A DNA stretch of 64,000 bases from Cupriavidus malaysiensis (GCF_001854325.1 NZ_CP017754.1:3224001-3288000), one strand, 5' to 3'. Counted from the first letter of the stretch, positions 9,149 through 17,829 are shown. Notes: generated from the sequence alone by a model not told the origin. Program-made: numbers and translations.

Positions 9149-9940
9149 ATGCAAGCCATCCAGACCCTGCCCCCCGCCGCCCTGCGCGGTATCCGCGGCG
9201 TGCTGACCGATATCGACGGCACCCTGACATCCGACGGCCGCCTGCCGGCAGCCACCTACCTCGCCATGCAGCAGATCAGGGATGCCGGGCTGCACCTGAT
9301 CCCGGTGACGGGCCGCTGCATCGCCTGGGCCGAAATCCTGGCCCGGCTGTGGCCGGTCGACGCGATCATCGGCGAGAACGGCGCTTTCTATTCGCATCTG
9401 CGCGCGGGTCGATTGCATACGCGCTTCCTCGACGACGCCGCCACGCGGGCGGATAACCTGGCGCGCATCCAGGCGCTGGGCGCGCGCATCCTGAGGGAAG
9501 TACCGGGTTCCGCACTGGCTTCGGACCAGGCCTGGCATGCGGCCGACCTGGCCATCGACCATGCCGAGGACGTGGCGCCCCTGCCCGCGCCGGCGGTGGC
9601 GCGCATCGCGGCGCTGATGCGCGACGCCGGCATGACCGCGACAGTCAGTTCGATTCATGTGAACGGCTGGTTCGGCCAGCATGACAAGCTCAGCATGAGC
9701 CGGCTGTGCGCGGCCGAACTGCTGGGGGCCGACCTCGACGCCGAGCGCGGGCAGTGGCTATTCATCGGCGACTCGGCCAACGACGCCTCGATGTTCGCGC
9801 ACTTCCCGCTCTCGGTCGGCGTCGCCAATGTGCGCGCCATTGCCGACCAGTTGCCGACACCGCCTGCCTACGTGACCGAGGCCAGCGGCGGCGAGGGTTT
9901 TGCCGAGATGGCCGGCCTGCTGCTCGCGGCACGCGGCTGA
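9149..9940 (+). CDS. HAD-superfamily phosphatase, Cof/IIB type
   Basis: A 263-residue haloacid-dehalogenase-type hydrolase. Motif I is DIDGTL with nucleophile Asp21 and Asp23. Motif II is PVTGR around residue 55, and a Lys lies near 180. Motif IV is GDSAND (207-212). The cap insertion between motifs II and III is of the C2 (type IIB) kind, found in sugar-phosphate phosphatases. Substrate is unknown. It is divergent from ugpB across a 226-bp region holding the Pho box, so a link to glycerol-phosphate metabolism is possible but unproven. The ATG at 9149 was chosen because upstream residues are low-complexity and non-homologous. Confidence 0.85.
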   Translation: MQAIQTLPPAALRGIRGVLTDIDGTLTSDGRLPAATYLAMQQIRDAGLHLIPVTGRCIAWAEILARLWPVDAIIGENGAFYSHLRAGRLHTRFLDDAATRADNLARIQALGARILREVPGSALASDQAWHAADLAIDHAEDVAPLPAPAVARIAALMRDAGMTATVSSIHVNGWFGQHDKLSMSRLCAAELLGADLDAERGQWLFIGDSANDASMFAHFPLSVGVANVRAIADQLPTPPAYVTEASGGEGFAEMAGLLLAARG

Positions 9941-9973
9941 ACGCCGCCGTCCGCCCGGCTGGGCGGCGGGAAG

Positions 9974-9999
9974 AAAAACGGCCGGGACTGGCCCGGCCG
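9974..9999 (-). terminator. Rho-independent terminator of the ntrBC transcript
   Basis: On the minus strand an 8-bp perfect G+C stem (CGGCCGGG / CCCGGCCG, 5-nt loop) is followed immediately by TTTTTC. It lies 55 bp past the ntrC stop, in the convergent gap with the HAD gene. Confidence 0.88.
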
Positions 10000-10053
10000 C
10001 AGGGCTCGCCGAGAAGCCCGGTTGACTGGTCCGCGGGCACGCCCGCCGGGCGC

Positions 10054-11586
10054 TCAATCGAAGCCCAGCTCCTGCAGCTTGCGCGTGATCGTGTTACGCC
10101 CGATGCCCAGGCGGGTGGCGGCCTCGACCCGGCGTCCGCGTGTGACGCCAAGCGCTGCCTCCAGCACGGCCTTCTCAAAGCGCCGGGTCAGGATGTCCAT
10201 GACCTCGGGCTGGCCTGATTCCAGCATGGCACGCGCCTCTCCCGCCAGCAGGCTCTCCCAGTCGGGCAGCGCGGCGGCCGGCCGCCCCGCCAACGGAACG
10301 GGCGCGGCCTCCAGCACGGGCATACCGCCCCCCTCGGCCAGCAGCGCCTCGCTGCCCTCCCCGGCGCGGCCTGCGCCGTAGGCTTCGACCATACGCTCCG
10401 GCTGGCGCATCGGCGCAGGCATGGCAGGCACCTCGCCACCGATCATCTCGCGCGGCAGGTCCTTCACCTCGACGGTCTGCGCCGGCGCCATCACCGTCAG
10501 CCAGTTGCACAGGTTCTCGAGCTGGCGCACATTGCCCGGGAAAGGCAGCGTGCTGACATAGGCCAGGGCCTCGTCCGACATGCGCTTGGGCTCGACACCG
10601 AGTTCCTTGGCGCTCTTCTGCAGGAAATGCCGCGCCAGCAGCGTGATGTCCTCGGGCCGTTCGCGCAGCGGCGGCAGGCGCAGGCGGATCACGTTGAGGC
10701 GATGGAACAAGTCCTCGCGGAACAAGCCGTCCTTGACGCGGGACTCCAGGTTCTGGTGGGTGGCGGCAATCACCCGCACATTGGCGCGCAGCGGATTGTG
10801 CCCGCCCACGCGATAGAAGTTGCCGTCCGACAGCACGCGCAGCAGGCGCGTCTGCAGGTCGAACGGCATGTCGCCGATTTCATCGAGGAACAGCGTGCCC
10901 CCCTCGGCCTGCTCGAAGCGCCCGCGCCGCATGGTCTGCGCGCCGGTGAAGGCACCGCGCTCGTGGCCGAACAGCTCCGATTCCAGCAGGTCCTTGGGAA
11001 TGGCCGCGGTATTGAGCGCGATGAATGGCCCGTTGGCGCGCGGGCTGTGCTTGTGCAGGGCACGCGCCACCAGTTCCTTGCCGGTGCCGGACTCGCCGGT
11101 GATCATCACCGTCACGTTCGACTGCGACAGGCGCCCGATGGCGCGGAAGACATCCTGCATTGCCGGAGCCTGGCCGAGGATCTCGGGCGCGTCCGCCAGG
11201 CGCTCGTCCATCTCCTCCTCGCGCAGGCTCTCTTCCAGCGCGCGGCGGATCAGCTCCACCGCCTTGTCCACGTCGAAGGGCTTGGCCAGGTATTCGAAGG
11301 CCCCGCCCTGGAAGGCAGCGACCGCGCTGTCCAGGTCCGAGTAGGCCGTCATCACGATCACGGGCAGTCCGGGATGGCGCGCCTTGATCGCTTGCAGCAG
11401 GTCCAGTCCGGAGCCGCCCGGCATGCGGATGTCGGAGATCAGCACCTGCGGCTCATCCTCCTCCAGCGCGGCCAGCACGTCGCGCACATTGGTGAAACTG
11501 CGCGAGAGCAGGCTTTCCCGGGCAAGGGCCTTTTCCAGGACCCAGCGGATTGATTGATCGTCGTCGACTATCCAGATCGGCTTCAT
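10054..11586 (-). CDS. ntrC: Nitrogen regulation response regulator NR(I)
   Basis: Sigma-54-dependent activator of nitrogen-limitation genes, phosphorylated by NtrB. The 510-residue protein has a receiver domain (1-120) with Asp8/Asp9, acceptor Asp52 and Lys102. Its AAA+ domain carries Walker A GESGTGKE (164-171) and the sigma-54 contact loop GAFTGA (211-216). A C-terminal Fis-type helix-turn-helix ends LGIGRNTITRKLQELGFD. The Met before KPIWIVDDDQ aligns with NtrC N-termini. A start 27 nt upstream has a somewhat better ribosome-binding site (GGAAGA) and would add nine residues. It is the last gene of DUF4124-ntrB-ntrC. Confidence 0.95.
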   Translation of the reverse strand: MKPIWIVDDDQSIRWVLEKALARESLLSRSFTNVRDVLAALEEDEPQVLISDIRMPGGSGLDLLQAIKARHPGLPVIVMTAYSDLDSAVAAFQGGAFEYLAKPFDVDKAVELIRRALEESLREEEMDERLADAPEILGQAPAMQDVFRAIGRLSQSNVTVMITGESGTGKELVARALHKHSPRANGPFIALNTAAIPKDLLESELFGHERGAFTGAQTMRRGRFEQAEGGTLFLDEIGDMPFDLQTRLLRVLSDGNFYRVGGHNPLRANVRVIAATHQNLESRVKDGLFREDLFHRLNVIRLRLPPLRERPEDITLLARHFLQKSAKELGVEPKRMSDEALAYVSTLPFPGNVRQLENLCNWLTVMAPAQTVEVKDLPREMIGGEVPAMPAPMRQPERMVEAYGAGRAGEGSEALLAEGGGMPVLEAAPVPLAGRPAAALPDWESLLAGEARAMLESGQPEVMDILTRRFEKAVLEAALGVTRGRRVEAATRLGIGRNTITRKLQELGFD

Positions 11587-11677
11587 ATGCGTCGCTTGTC
11601 TGCTCGGTGTCATATGGTCTTCCGTCGCTCCGGCTGCCAGCGGCCTGCGATGCGGTCGCCCGGTACGCCGATGCGGA

Positions 11678-12835
11678 CTAATGCAGCGGCAGCAGGATGC
11701 GGAAGTCGGTACAGCCCGGCCGGCTCTCGCATTCGATCAAGCCTTCGTGCTGCTGCACGAAGGTTTGAGCGAGTGTGAGACCGAGACCGCTGCCGCCATC
11801 CTTGCCCGACACCAGCGGGTAGAAGATGCGTTCGCGAATATCCTCGGGAATGCCGGGGCCGTTGTCGATGATATGCAAATCCAATGCCAGCTTGAAAAGC
11901 CGCTTGGCGATGGTCACCTGGCGGGCCACGCGCGTGCGCAGCACGATCTGCGCATCACCGGCGGCGATGCGGTCCGCCAGCGCCTGCGCCGCGTTGTGGA
12001 CGATGTTGAGCACCGCCTGGATCAGTTGCTCCTTGTCGCCGCGCAGGTCGGGCAGGCTGGCATCGTAGTCACGCACGATCTCCAGGCCGTTGGGGAATTC
12101 GGCCAGCACCACCAGGCGCACGCGCTCCAGCACCTCGTGGATATTGAGCTCCGAGACGATATGGGGGTGCCGGTGCGGCTCCAGCAGGCGGTCGACCAGC
12201 GTCTGCAGCCGGTCCGACTCCTTGATGATGACCTGGGTGTACTCGCGCAGCCCGCGCTCGGGCAACTCGAACTCGAGCAGCTGGGCGGCGCCGCGGATGC
12301 CGCCGAGCGGGTTCTTGATCTCGTGCGCCAGGTTGCGGATCAGTTCCTTGTTGGCGGAGGTCAGGTCGAGGATGCGCTCCTCGCGCTCGCTGCGCACCTT
12401 CTGCTCGTTGGGCAGCACCTCGACCAGCACGGTGTCGGCCGTGGCCTCGAGCACGCCGACCACCACGTGGGCATGGCTAGGCTCCTGCAGCGCGCGCTGC
12501 AGCACCACGTCCTGGCGGCGCACGTCGAACTGCCGCGTGCGCACGCTCTCGATCATGCCGGCCAATTCCTCGGAGGGCCCGAACAGTTCCGGCAGCGCCA
12601 TCTCGCGCATGGACTTGCGCGACACCGCGAAGCTGGCCTCCGCCGCGGCATTCGCATAGACGATGCGCAGGCTGGCGGCACGCACCAGCAGCACGGGGTT
12701 GGCCATCACATCGAGGCCGGCGTGCAGCGGGGCCTCGGCAGGATCCTCCTGCACGCCGGCGGCCTGGCCGGCGGCCGCGGCACCACGGTCGGTGGCTGTC
12801 ACGCGGCGCGAAACGCTGCGAATCAAGCGGCGCAT
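11678..12835 (-). CDS. ntrB: Nitrogen regulation sensor kinase NR(II)
   Basis: Cytoplasmic histidine kinase/phosphatase that sets NtrC phosphorylation in response to PII. The 385-residue protein has a PAS domain (about 40-150). The phospho-acceptor is His171 in NLAHEIKNPLGGI, and the ATPase domain has the G1/G2 boxes DNGPGIPED and GGSGLGL. No membrane segment is seen, as expected for NtrB. A 37-residue low-complexity extension precedes the PAS domain. The ATG is 4 nt after the DUF4124 stop, and AAGGA near that stop serves as its ribosome-binding site, suggesting coupling. ntrC follows after 91 bp. Confidence 0.95.
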   Translation of the reverse strand: MRRLIRSVSRRVTATDRGAAAAGQAAGVQEDPAEAPLHAGLDVMANPVLLVRAASLRIVYANAAAEASFAVSRKSMREMALPELFGPSEELAGMIESVRTRQFDVRRQDVVLQRALQEPSHAHVVVGVLEATADTVLVEVLPNEQKVRSEREERILDLTSANKELIRNLAHEIKNPLGGIRGAAQLLEFELPERGLREYTQVIIKESDRLQTLVDRLLEPHRHPHIVSELNIHEVLERVRLVVLAEFPNGLEIVRDYDASLPDLRGDKEQLIQAVLNIVHNAAQALADRIAAGDAQIVLRTRVARQVTIAKRLFKLALDLHIIDNGPGIPEDIRERIFYPLVSGKDGGSGLGLTLAQTFVQQHEGLIECESRPGCTDFRILLPLH

Positions 12836-12839
12836 GGAT

Positions 12840-13400
12840 TCAGTCCTTCAGGTTGGCGAGTTCCCGCTGCAACGCCGCGACGTTGGCTTCGCTGCGCGTG
12901 ATGTTGTCACGCAGCGCGGCGGTGCGATCGAGATACTTCTGGTAATTGCGTTCATTGCCTTGACGCTCTGGCTCGCCGTTGTTGTATTCGGCACGCAGCG
13001 ACGCCAGCCTGGCCTGCTCGCTCTGCAATTCCTGCTCCAGCACCGCGCGGCGCTCGCCATCGCGGCTCTTCTGCGTGGCACCGTCCACACGCGGGAAGCC
13101 CCCCGGCGCCGGCCTGGCGGTGGCCGCGGGCGCGGTGCGCCCACCGGGTACGGCCACCACCTCCGGCAGGTTCAGCTTGCGGCAGTTCTTGCCGCCGTTG
13201 CCGTTGCGGTACTCCGGCACGCCGTTCGGGCCCGTGCAGACATAGACGTCGGAGGACTGCGCCGCCACCGGCATGCTCCAGCCTGTGGCGGCCAGCACCA
13301 GAATGGCACCAAGGACAGGGATCGATTCACGCAAACGGTGCAGGCGCCGGCAGTTGGAGGTGAGCAGCGTCGGGACGGACGGTTGGGTTGGCATCGACAT
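12840..13400 (-). CDS. DUF4124-containing exported coiled-coil protein
   Basis: A 186-residue protein of unknown function. It has an N-terminal hydrophobic stretch (IPVLGAILVLAATGWSMPVA) ending in AAQS, probably a signal peptide. A DUF4124-like segment follows (DVYVCTGPNGVPEYRN, then CRKLNLP), with two cysteines that could pair. The C-terminal third is charged and heptad-like (from RAVLEQELQSEQARLASLRA to the end), predicted coiled coil. It lies between the glnA terminator and ntrB, 4 nt from the latter. The start is uncertain because no clear ribosome-binding site is seen. Confidence 0.8.
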   Translation of the reverse strand: MSMPTQPSVPTLLTSNCRRLHRLRESIPVLGAILVLAATGWSMPVAAQSSDVYVCTGPNGVPEYRNGNGGKNCRKLNLPEVVAVPGGRTAPAATARPAPGGFPRVDGATQKSRDGERRAVLEQELQSEQARLASLRAEYNNGEPERQGNERNYQKYLDRTAALRDNITRSEANVAALQRELANLKD

Positions 13401-13451
13401 CAGAGCTAGGGTTGAGCGCGGAGCCCCATTCTAGTTCAGCGGAACTGCGAC

Positions 13452-13483
13452 AAAAGAAAAAGGGACAGCCTAGGCTGCCCCTT
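13452..13483 (-). terminator. Rho-independent terminator of glnA
   Basis: On the minus strand AAGGGGCAGCC and GGCTGTCCCTT form an 11-bp stem with one G-U pair and a 2-nt loop, followed by TTTCTTTTG. It lies 45 bp after the glnA stop and separates glnA from DUF4124-ntrBC. Confidence 0.9.
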
Positions 13484-13527
13484 TCCAGTGCTTCTGTTGC
13501 CAGGTCACAACCGGGCAACGGTTGCGC

Positions 13528-14943
13528 TTACAGCGAGTAGTACATCTCGAATTCGACCGGATGGGTCGTCATGCGGAAGCGGGTCACTTCTTCCATCTTC
13601 AGCTCGATGTAGGCATCGATCATCGAGTTCGAGAAGACGCCGCCACGGGTCAGGAATTCGCGGTCCTTGTCCAGGTACTCGAGGGCTTGGTCGAGGCTCG
13701 AGCACACGGTCGGGATCTTCGCGTCTTCTTCCGGCGGCAGGTCGTACAGGTTCTTGTCGGCAGCCTCGCCCGGGTGGATCTTGTTCTGCACGCCGTCCAG
13801 GCCGGCCATCAGCAGCGCCGAGAAGCCCAGGTACGGGTTCATCAGCGGATCCGGGAAGCGGGTCTCGATACGACGGCCCTTCGGGTTCGCCACGTACGGG
13901 ATACGGATCGAGGCCGAGCGGTTGCGGGCCGAGTAGGCCAGCTTGACCGGGGCTTCGAAGCCCGGCACCAGACGCTTGTACGAGTTCGTGCCCGGGTTGG
14001 TGATGGCGTTCAGCGCGCGCGCATGCTTGATGATGCCGCCGATGTAGTACAGCGCGAATTCCGACAGGCCGGCGTAGCCGTTACCCGCGAACAGGTTCTG
14101 GCCGTCCTTCCACACGGACTGGTGCACGTGCATGCCCGAGCCGTTGTCGCCGACGATGGGCTTCGGCATGAAGGTGGCGGTCTTGCCGTAGGTGTGGGCG
14201 ACGTTCTGGATCACGTACTTCTGCAGCTGGGTCCAGTCGGCGCGCTGCACCAGCGTGCTGAACTTGGTGCCGATCTCGTTCTGGCCCTGGCCCGCCACTT
14301 CGTGGTGGTGGACTTCCACGGGGATGCCCAGCGATTCCAGGATCAGGCACATCTCCGAACGGATGTCCTGGAAGGTGTCGATCGGGGCGACGGGGAAGTA
14401 GCCACCCTTCTTGCCCGGACGATGGCCGCTGTTGCCATGCTCGAATTCCTTGGCCGAGGACCACGGCGCTTCTTCCGAGTGGATCTTGACGAAGCAGCCC
14501 TGCATATCGACGTTCCAGGTCACGCCGTCGAAGATGAAGAACTCGGGCTCCGGGCCGAAGAAGGCGGTATCGCCCAGGCCGGTGCTCTTCAGGTAGGCTT
14601 CGGCGCGCTTGGCGATGGAGCGCGGATCGCGGTCATAGCCCTTGCCATCCGAGGGCTCGATCACGTCGCAGGTCAGCACCAGCGTCGGCTCTTCGTAGAA
14701 CGGGTCGACGTGGGCGGTGTTCGAGTCCGGCATCAGCAGCATGTCCGAAGCCTCGATACCCTTCCAGCCGGCGATCGACGAACCGTCGAAGGCGTGGCCG
14801 CTCTCGAACTTGTCCTCGTCGAAGTGCGACACGGGCACGGAGACGTGCTGCTCTTTGCCCTTGGTATCGGTGAAGCGGAAATCGACGAACTTGACGTCGT
14901 TTTCCTTCACCAGCTTCATCACGTCTGCAACGCTGTTGGCCAT
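13528..14943 (-). CDS. glnA: Glutamine synthetase, type I
   Basis: Catalyses ATP-dependent amidation of glutamate, the main ammonium assimilation step. The 471-residue protein is GSI-beta type. It has FDGSSIAGW (52-60), PEPEFFIF (131-138), the glycine/histidine-rich VHHHEVA (211-217) and NRSASIRIP (341-349). The adenylylation site is NLYDLPPEE with Tyr400. An AGGAGA ribosome-binding site precedes the ATG. The upstream region holds a sigma-54 promoter and NtrC-type sites, matching nitrogen control by the adjacent ntrBC genes. A terminator follows, so it is likely monocistronic. Confidence 0.98.
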   Translation of the reverse strand: MANSVADVMKLVKENDVKFVDFRFTDTKGKEQHVSVPVSHFDEDKFESGHAFDGSSIAGWKGIEASDMLLMPDSNTAHVDPFYEEPTLVLTCDVIEPSDGKGYDRDPRSIAKRAEAYLKSTGLGDTAFFGPEPEFFIFDGVTWNVDMQGCFVKIHSEEAPWSSAKEFEHGNSGHRPGKKGGYFPVAPIDTFQDIRSEMCLILESLGIPVEVHHHEVAGQGQNEIGTKFSTLVQRADWTQLQKYVIQNVAHTYGKTATFMPKPIVGDNGSGMHVHQSVWKDGQNLFAGNGYAGLSEFALYYIGGIIKHARALNAITNPGTNSYKRLVPGFEAPVKLAYSARNRSASIRIPYVANPKGRRIETRFPDPLMNPYLGFSALLMAGLDGVQNKIHPGEAADKNLYDLPPEEDAKIPTVCSSLDQALEYLDKDREFLTRGGVFSNSMIDAYIELKMEEVTRFRMTTHPVEFEMYYSL

Positions 14944-15068
14944 GCCTATCTCCTGGGAATGCGGCTGAGTTCAGTAAGAGCCATTCTTTCGTCGATCCTC
15001 CTGGCGGTTCGGCCATTCAGCCATGGCGCGCCTGGGAAAATCGGCCTCGAAAGGGACGAGGAATGTTA

Positions 15069-15083
15069 GCAGAAAGCATGCCA
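15069..15083 (-). promoter_or_regulatory. Sigma-54 promoter of glnA
   Basis: On the minus strand TGGCATGCTTTCTGC followed by T matches the -24/-12 consensus TGGCACG-N4-TTGCW with two mismatches. It keeps the obligatory GG-N10-GC spacing. The predicted transcription start is near 15058, giving a leader of about 115 nt. Confidence 0.85.
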
Positions 15084-15248
15084 GCGGAATCCCCAAAATG
15101 CGCTGCTGCTCCCGAAAAATGTGCACCCGCTGCAGCGCCTGCGCGACACGGCGCCCACCCGGCGTGCGTGCCGCGCCACCGCCTGGCGCGCCGGCGAATC
15201 GCCTCCGAGACCGCACGGGGCACCACGGCAAACCGGTTCGGGCGCACA

Positions 15249-15325
15249 AACACCAATCCGGTGCAAAACAACGACTTAAAGCACCGAAATAGTGCCGACA
15301 CAGGAAAGATGCATCGATATGGTGC
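15249..15325 (-). promoter_or_regulatory. Three NtrC-type binding sites (upstream activating sequence of glnA)
   Basis: Three 15-bp imperfect palindromes of the form GCACC-N5-GGTGC occur at 15249-15263 (ACACC-N5-GGTGC), 15280-15294 (GCACC-N5-AGTGC) and 15311-15325 (GCATC-N5-GGTGC). Their starts are exactly 31 bp apart, close to three helical turns, so all lie on one DNA face. They are about 190-270 bp upstream of the predicted glnA start, a normal enhancer distance for NtrC. Confidence 0.8.
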
Positions 15326-15368
15326 GGACGCCCGCATCAACCGCCCGGGGCGCACGAGGCCGTCGCGG

Positions 15369-15397
15369 TTGGGGCGACCGCCCTGGCGCGCTAGAAT
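15369..15397 (+). promoter_or_regulatory. Sigma-70-type promoter of the rhodanese gene
   Basis: TTGGGG (15369-15374), a 17-bp spacer and TAGAAT (15392-15397) lie 48 bp upstream of the rhodanese ATG. The -10 matches five of six consensus bases; the -35 is weak. Confidence 0.6.
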
Positions 15398-15445
15398 AGC
15401 CTCCTGGCAATCCCGCCATTCCATCTTCCCGTTTTTGTCGCCCAG

Positions 15446-15910
15446 ATGACCGCACGAGACGAACTTCTCCAGGCCGCAGCCCGCCGCCAGCAAGCGCAGC
15501 AACTCCCGTATTTCGGCGCGCTCTCGCCGCAGGAAGCCTTCGGCCTGCTGCAGGCCGACCCGGCGGCCGTGCTGGTGGACGTGCGCACGCAGGCGGAACT
15601 GGACTGGGTCGGCGGCCCCGACCTGCCGGACGCGCAGCAGCTTCACATCGAGTGGATCACCTATCCGGCCGGCACGCAGAACCCGGCGTTCCTCGACCAA
15701 CTGAAGGCACGCGTGCCGACCGGTGCGCCGGTGCTGTTCCTGTGCCGCAGCGCGGCCCGCTCCAAGCATGCGGCACGCGTGGCGACAGCGGCCGGTTACC
15801 AGTTCGCAATGGATGTGCTGGAAGGGTTCGAAGGCGCGCGCAACGAGCAACATCACCGCAAGACCGTCGAGGGCTGGTGCTTCCGCGGGCTGCCCTGGCA
15901 CGGCGCGTGA
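15446..15910 (+). CDS. Rhodanese-like sulfurtransferase domain protein
   Basis: A 154-residue single-domain rhodanese of the kind that carries a persulfide on an active-site cysteine. Cys100 sits in the loop LFLCRSAARS, the correct position after a beta-strand. The domain start ALSPQEAFGLLQ and VLVDVRTQAELDWVG are characteristic. No signal peptide is seen, so it is cytoplasmic. It is divergent from glnA and convergent with the CinA-like gene. The sulfur acceptor is unknown. Confidence 0.88.
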   Translation: MTARDELLQAAARRQQAQQLPYFGALSPQEAFGLLQADPAAVLVDVRTQAELDWVGGPDLPDAQQLHIEWITYPAGTQNPAFLDQLKARVPTGAPVLFLCRSAARSKHAARVATAAGYQFAMDVLEGFEGARNEQHHRKTVEGWCFRGLPWHGA

Positions 15911-16037
15911 CGCGTCGCAGGCGCGGCTGCGGCTCCGGCTCCGGCGTGGGGCCAAGCACTTGGCTGCTCCATCCGCCGGGACAGGGGCGGCGGCCTGGCC
16001 GGCGATGCCCGGCCTCGGCCCGCGCAGCTGCGACAGA

Positions 16038-16838
16038 CTAGTTTTCGACGACCTCGAATCCCAGCCCCGTCACGCCATCGCGCAGCATCGCGTAGGCGGC
16101 CTCGACGTGCTCCGCCGCCCCCTTGACCCCCAGGTCGATGTGGCGCCGCGCGAAGATCTCGCCGCGCTGTGCGTCGCCCACCGAAGGCAGGCTGAACACA
16201 CGGATGCCCGGGAAGGCGGCTTCCACGCGCTCCATCAGCGGCGTCAACGTGGACTCGGGCGCCTCGAACACGAAGAAACTGCGCTCGGCCTGTCCGCGCT
16301 GGTGGAACAGGTCGGCGTAGTAGGTATCCAGCACCCACTCCATCATCGGCCACGCCATCACCGGAAAGCCGGGCATGAAGTGGTGATCGGCCACCGAGAA
16401 GCCGGGGATCCGGTTGTAGCTGTTCGGGATGATGCGCGCGCCCACCGGGAACTCGCCCATCTTGAAGCGGTGCTGGTTGTCCGGGCGGTTCAGGTCGGCC
16501 TTGGCGGGGTCACCTTCGGCGGTTTCGATGATGCGCTGGGTGATCTGCTCGCGCGCCTCCGGGTGCAGCGCGAGCGGCACCCCGAGTGCGGCCGCGGCAC
16601 ACTGGCGCGTATGGTCGTCCGGCGTGGCACCGATGCCGCCCGTGCAGAACACCACGTCGGAACCGGCGAAGGTGCGGCGCAGCGTGGCGGTGATGCGCTC
16701 ACGCTCGTCGCCGACGTACTCCGCCCAGTCCAGCGCCAGGCCGCGCGCGCCCAGCAATTCGATGGTGCGGCGCAGGTGCTTGTCCTCGCGCCGCCCCGAC
16801 AGGATCTCGTCACCGATGACGATCAGGCCGAACCCCAT
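16038..16838 (-). CDS. CinA N-terminal-type (molybdopterin-binding fold) protein
   Basis: A 266-residue protein related to the MoaB/MogA-like N-terminal half of CinA. It has GLIVIGDEILSGRREDKH at the start and the conserved VVFCTGGIGATPDDHTRQ. The C-terminal nicotinamide-mononucleotide deamidase domain of full CinA is absent. The substrate is unknown; in stand-alone members a pyrophosphatase activity on nucleotide derivatives has been proposed. It lies 11 bp downstream of the EI24 gene and is probably cotranscribed. Confidence 0.87.
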   Translation of the reverse strand: MGFGLIVIGDEILSGRREDKHLRRTIELLGARGLALDWAEYVGDERERITATLRRTFAGSDVVFCTGGIGATPDDHTRQCAAAALGVPLALHPEAREQITQRIIETAEGDPAKADLNRPDNQHRFKMGEFPVGARIIPNSYNRIPGFSVADHHFMPGFPVMAWPMMEWVLDTYYADLFHQRGQAERSFFVFEAPESTLTPLMERVEAAFPGIRVFSLPSVGDAQRGEIFARRHIDLGVKGAAEHVEAAYAMLRDGVTGLGFEVVEN

Positions 16839-16849
16839 GATTTCCCCAC

Positions 16850-17740
16850 TCAGGATTGTTCAATGCGCCGGACATCTTCCGGCGCGAGATCGATGACACC
16901 GGACAGCGTACCGCCCGACGGACTGGCCGGGCCGGCCGCTGCCGCGGCGCGCTCGGCGCGCAGCTTCTCCAGCGCGAGCAGGCAGAAATGCCCGAACCAC
17001 AGCGCCGAGAAGATGAAAATCAGGACATAAAGCCACAGCGTGCCGACCAGCACGAAGGGAAAGAGGAAGATGATGGCCGCCGACGATACCCACAGCAGCG
17101 TCGGCGCCGAGCCGAGCAGCCCGACCGCCACGCCGATCGCCAGCAGCGGCGTGCGGTGGCGGCGCATCAGCGTCTTGCGTTCCTCGGCGGTGGCATGCTC
17201 AGCGAGTGCGTCGTAGCTCATCACGCGGTAGGTCAGCCAGCCCCACAGCAGCGGGGGGATCAGGGCGAAGAACGGCGGCACCAGCCACAGCGGCAACGTC
17301 ACCAGCACCAACAGCAGGAACACCAGCGTGCTGCCCAGCGACTGCAGCACGCTGCCGACCACGCTGCCGCCGCGTGCCTTGGCCAGGCCGGGATAGCCGC
17401 GCTCGAGGTAGCGCATCACCGCGGGCACCGAGCACAGGCTGATGAACAGCAGCATCGAAGCGATCACCAGCGGGATCATCAGGGCCGCCACGAACAGCGG
17501 CGCCACTACGGCGCGCAGCGATTGCAGCGTCATCCAGTCGAGCGCGGCGTAGATCCAGCGGGTCAGCGCCCAACCTTCGAGCAGCGTGCGCGCGGCCTGC
17601 ATGATGGGATCCCAGCCCCACCACAACAGTCCGCCCCACAGCGCGGTGGCAAGCAGGAAAGGCAGCACGGTCAGCAGCAGCATGCGGGGATGCAGCTGGC
17701 TGACCATGGCACGGGCAAACGAGCGGAACAGGTCGTTCAT
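16850..17740 (-). CDS. EI24-domain integral membrane protein
   Basis: A 296-residue inner-membrane protein of the EI24/CysZ-like family. Long hydrophobic stretches occur at roughly 20-45, 65-105, 130-160 and 200-250. LPLWLVPPFFALIPPLLWGWLTYRVMSYDALAEHA is the family core in which an acidic and aromatic pattern recurs. True CysZ is a sulfate transporter component, but no sulfate genes are adjacent, so I give no transport substrate. The C-terminus is cytoplasmic-looking and ends with EDVRRIEQS. Confidence 0.82.
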   Translation of the reverse strand: MNDLFRSFARAMVSQLHPRMLLLTVLPFLLATALWGGLLWWGWDPIMQAARTLLEGWALTRWIYAALDWMTLQSLRAVVAPLFVAALMIPLVIASMLLFISLCSVPAVMRYLERGYPGLAKARGGSVVGSVLQSLGSTLVFLLLVLVTLPLWLVPPFFALIPPLLWGWLTYRVMSYDALAEHATAEERKTLMRRHRTPLLAIGVAVGLLGSAPTLLWVSSAAIIFLFPFVLVGTLWLYVLIFIFSALWFGHFCLLALEKLRAERAAAAAGPASPSGGTLSGVIDLAPEDVRRIEQS

Positions 17741-17829
17741 GCAGCAGGAGCGGTCGACAATCTAGCCAGGACGAAGAGACTAGCATACGCCGGCCGCGCC
17801 CGCGCCGCCTGCGCGAGCGGGCGCGGCGC

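Larger units (their letters stand above)
14944..15445. promoter_or_regulatory. glnA/rhodanese divergent control region
   Basis: These 502 bases hold no credible gene. The layout from glnA outward is: ribosome-binding site, a leader of about 115 nt, a sigma-54 promoter, about 165 bp without recognised sites, three NtrC-type palindromes, then the promoter of the rhodanese gene. The open frames seen here lack homology and are G+C artefacts. The spacer of about 165 bp would allow looping of the enhancer to the promoter. Confidence 0.75.

Noticed and set aside
16038..16838. Full-length CinA competence/damage protein
   Set aside because: Only the N-terminal half is present; the C-terminal deamidase domain is missing.
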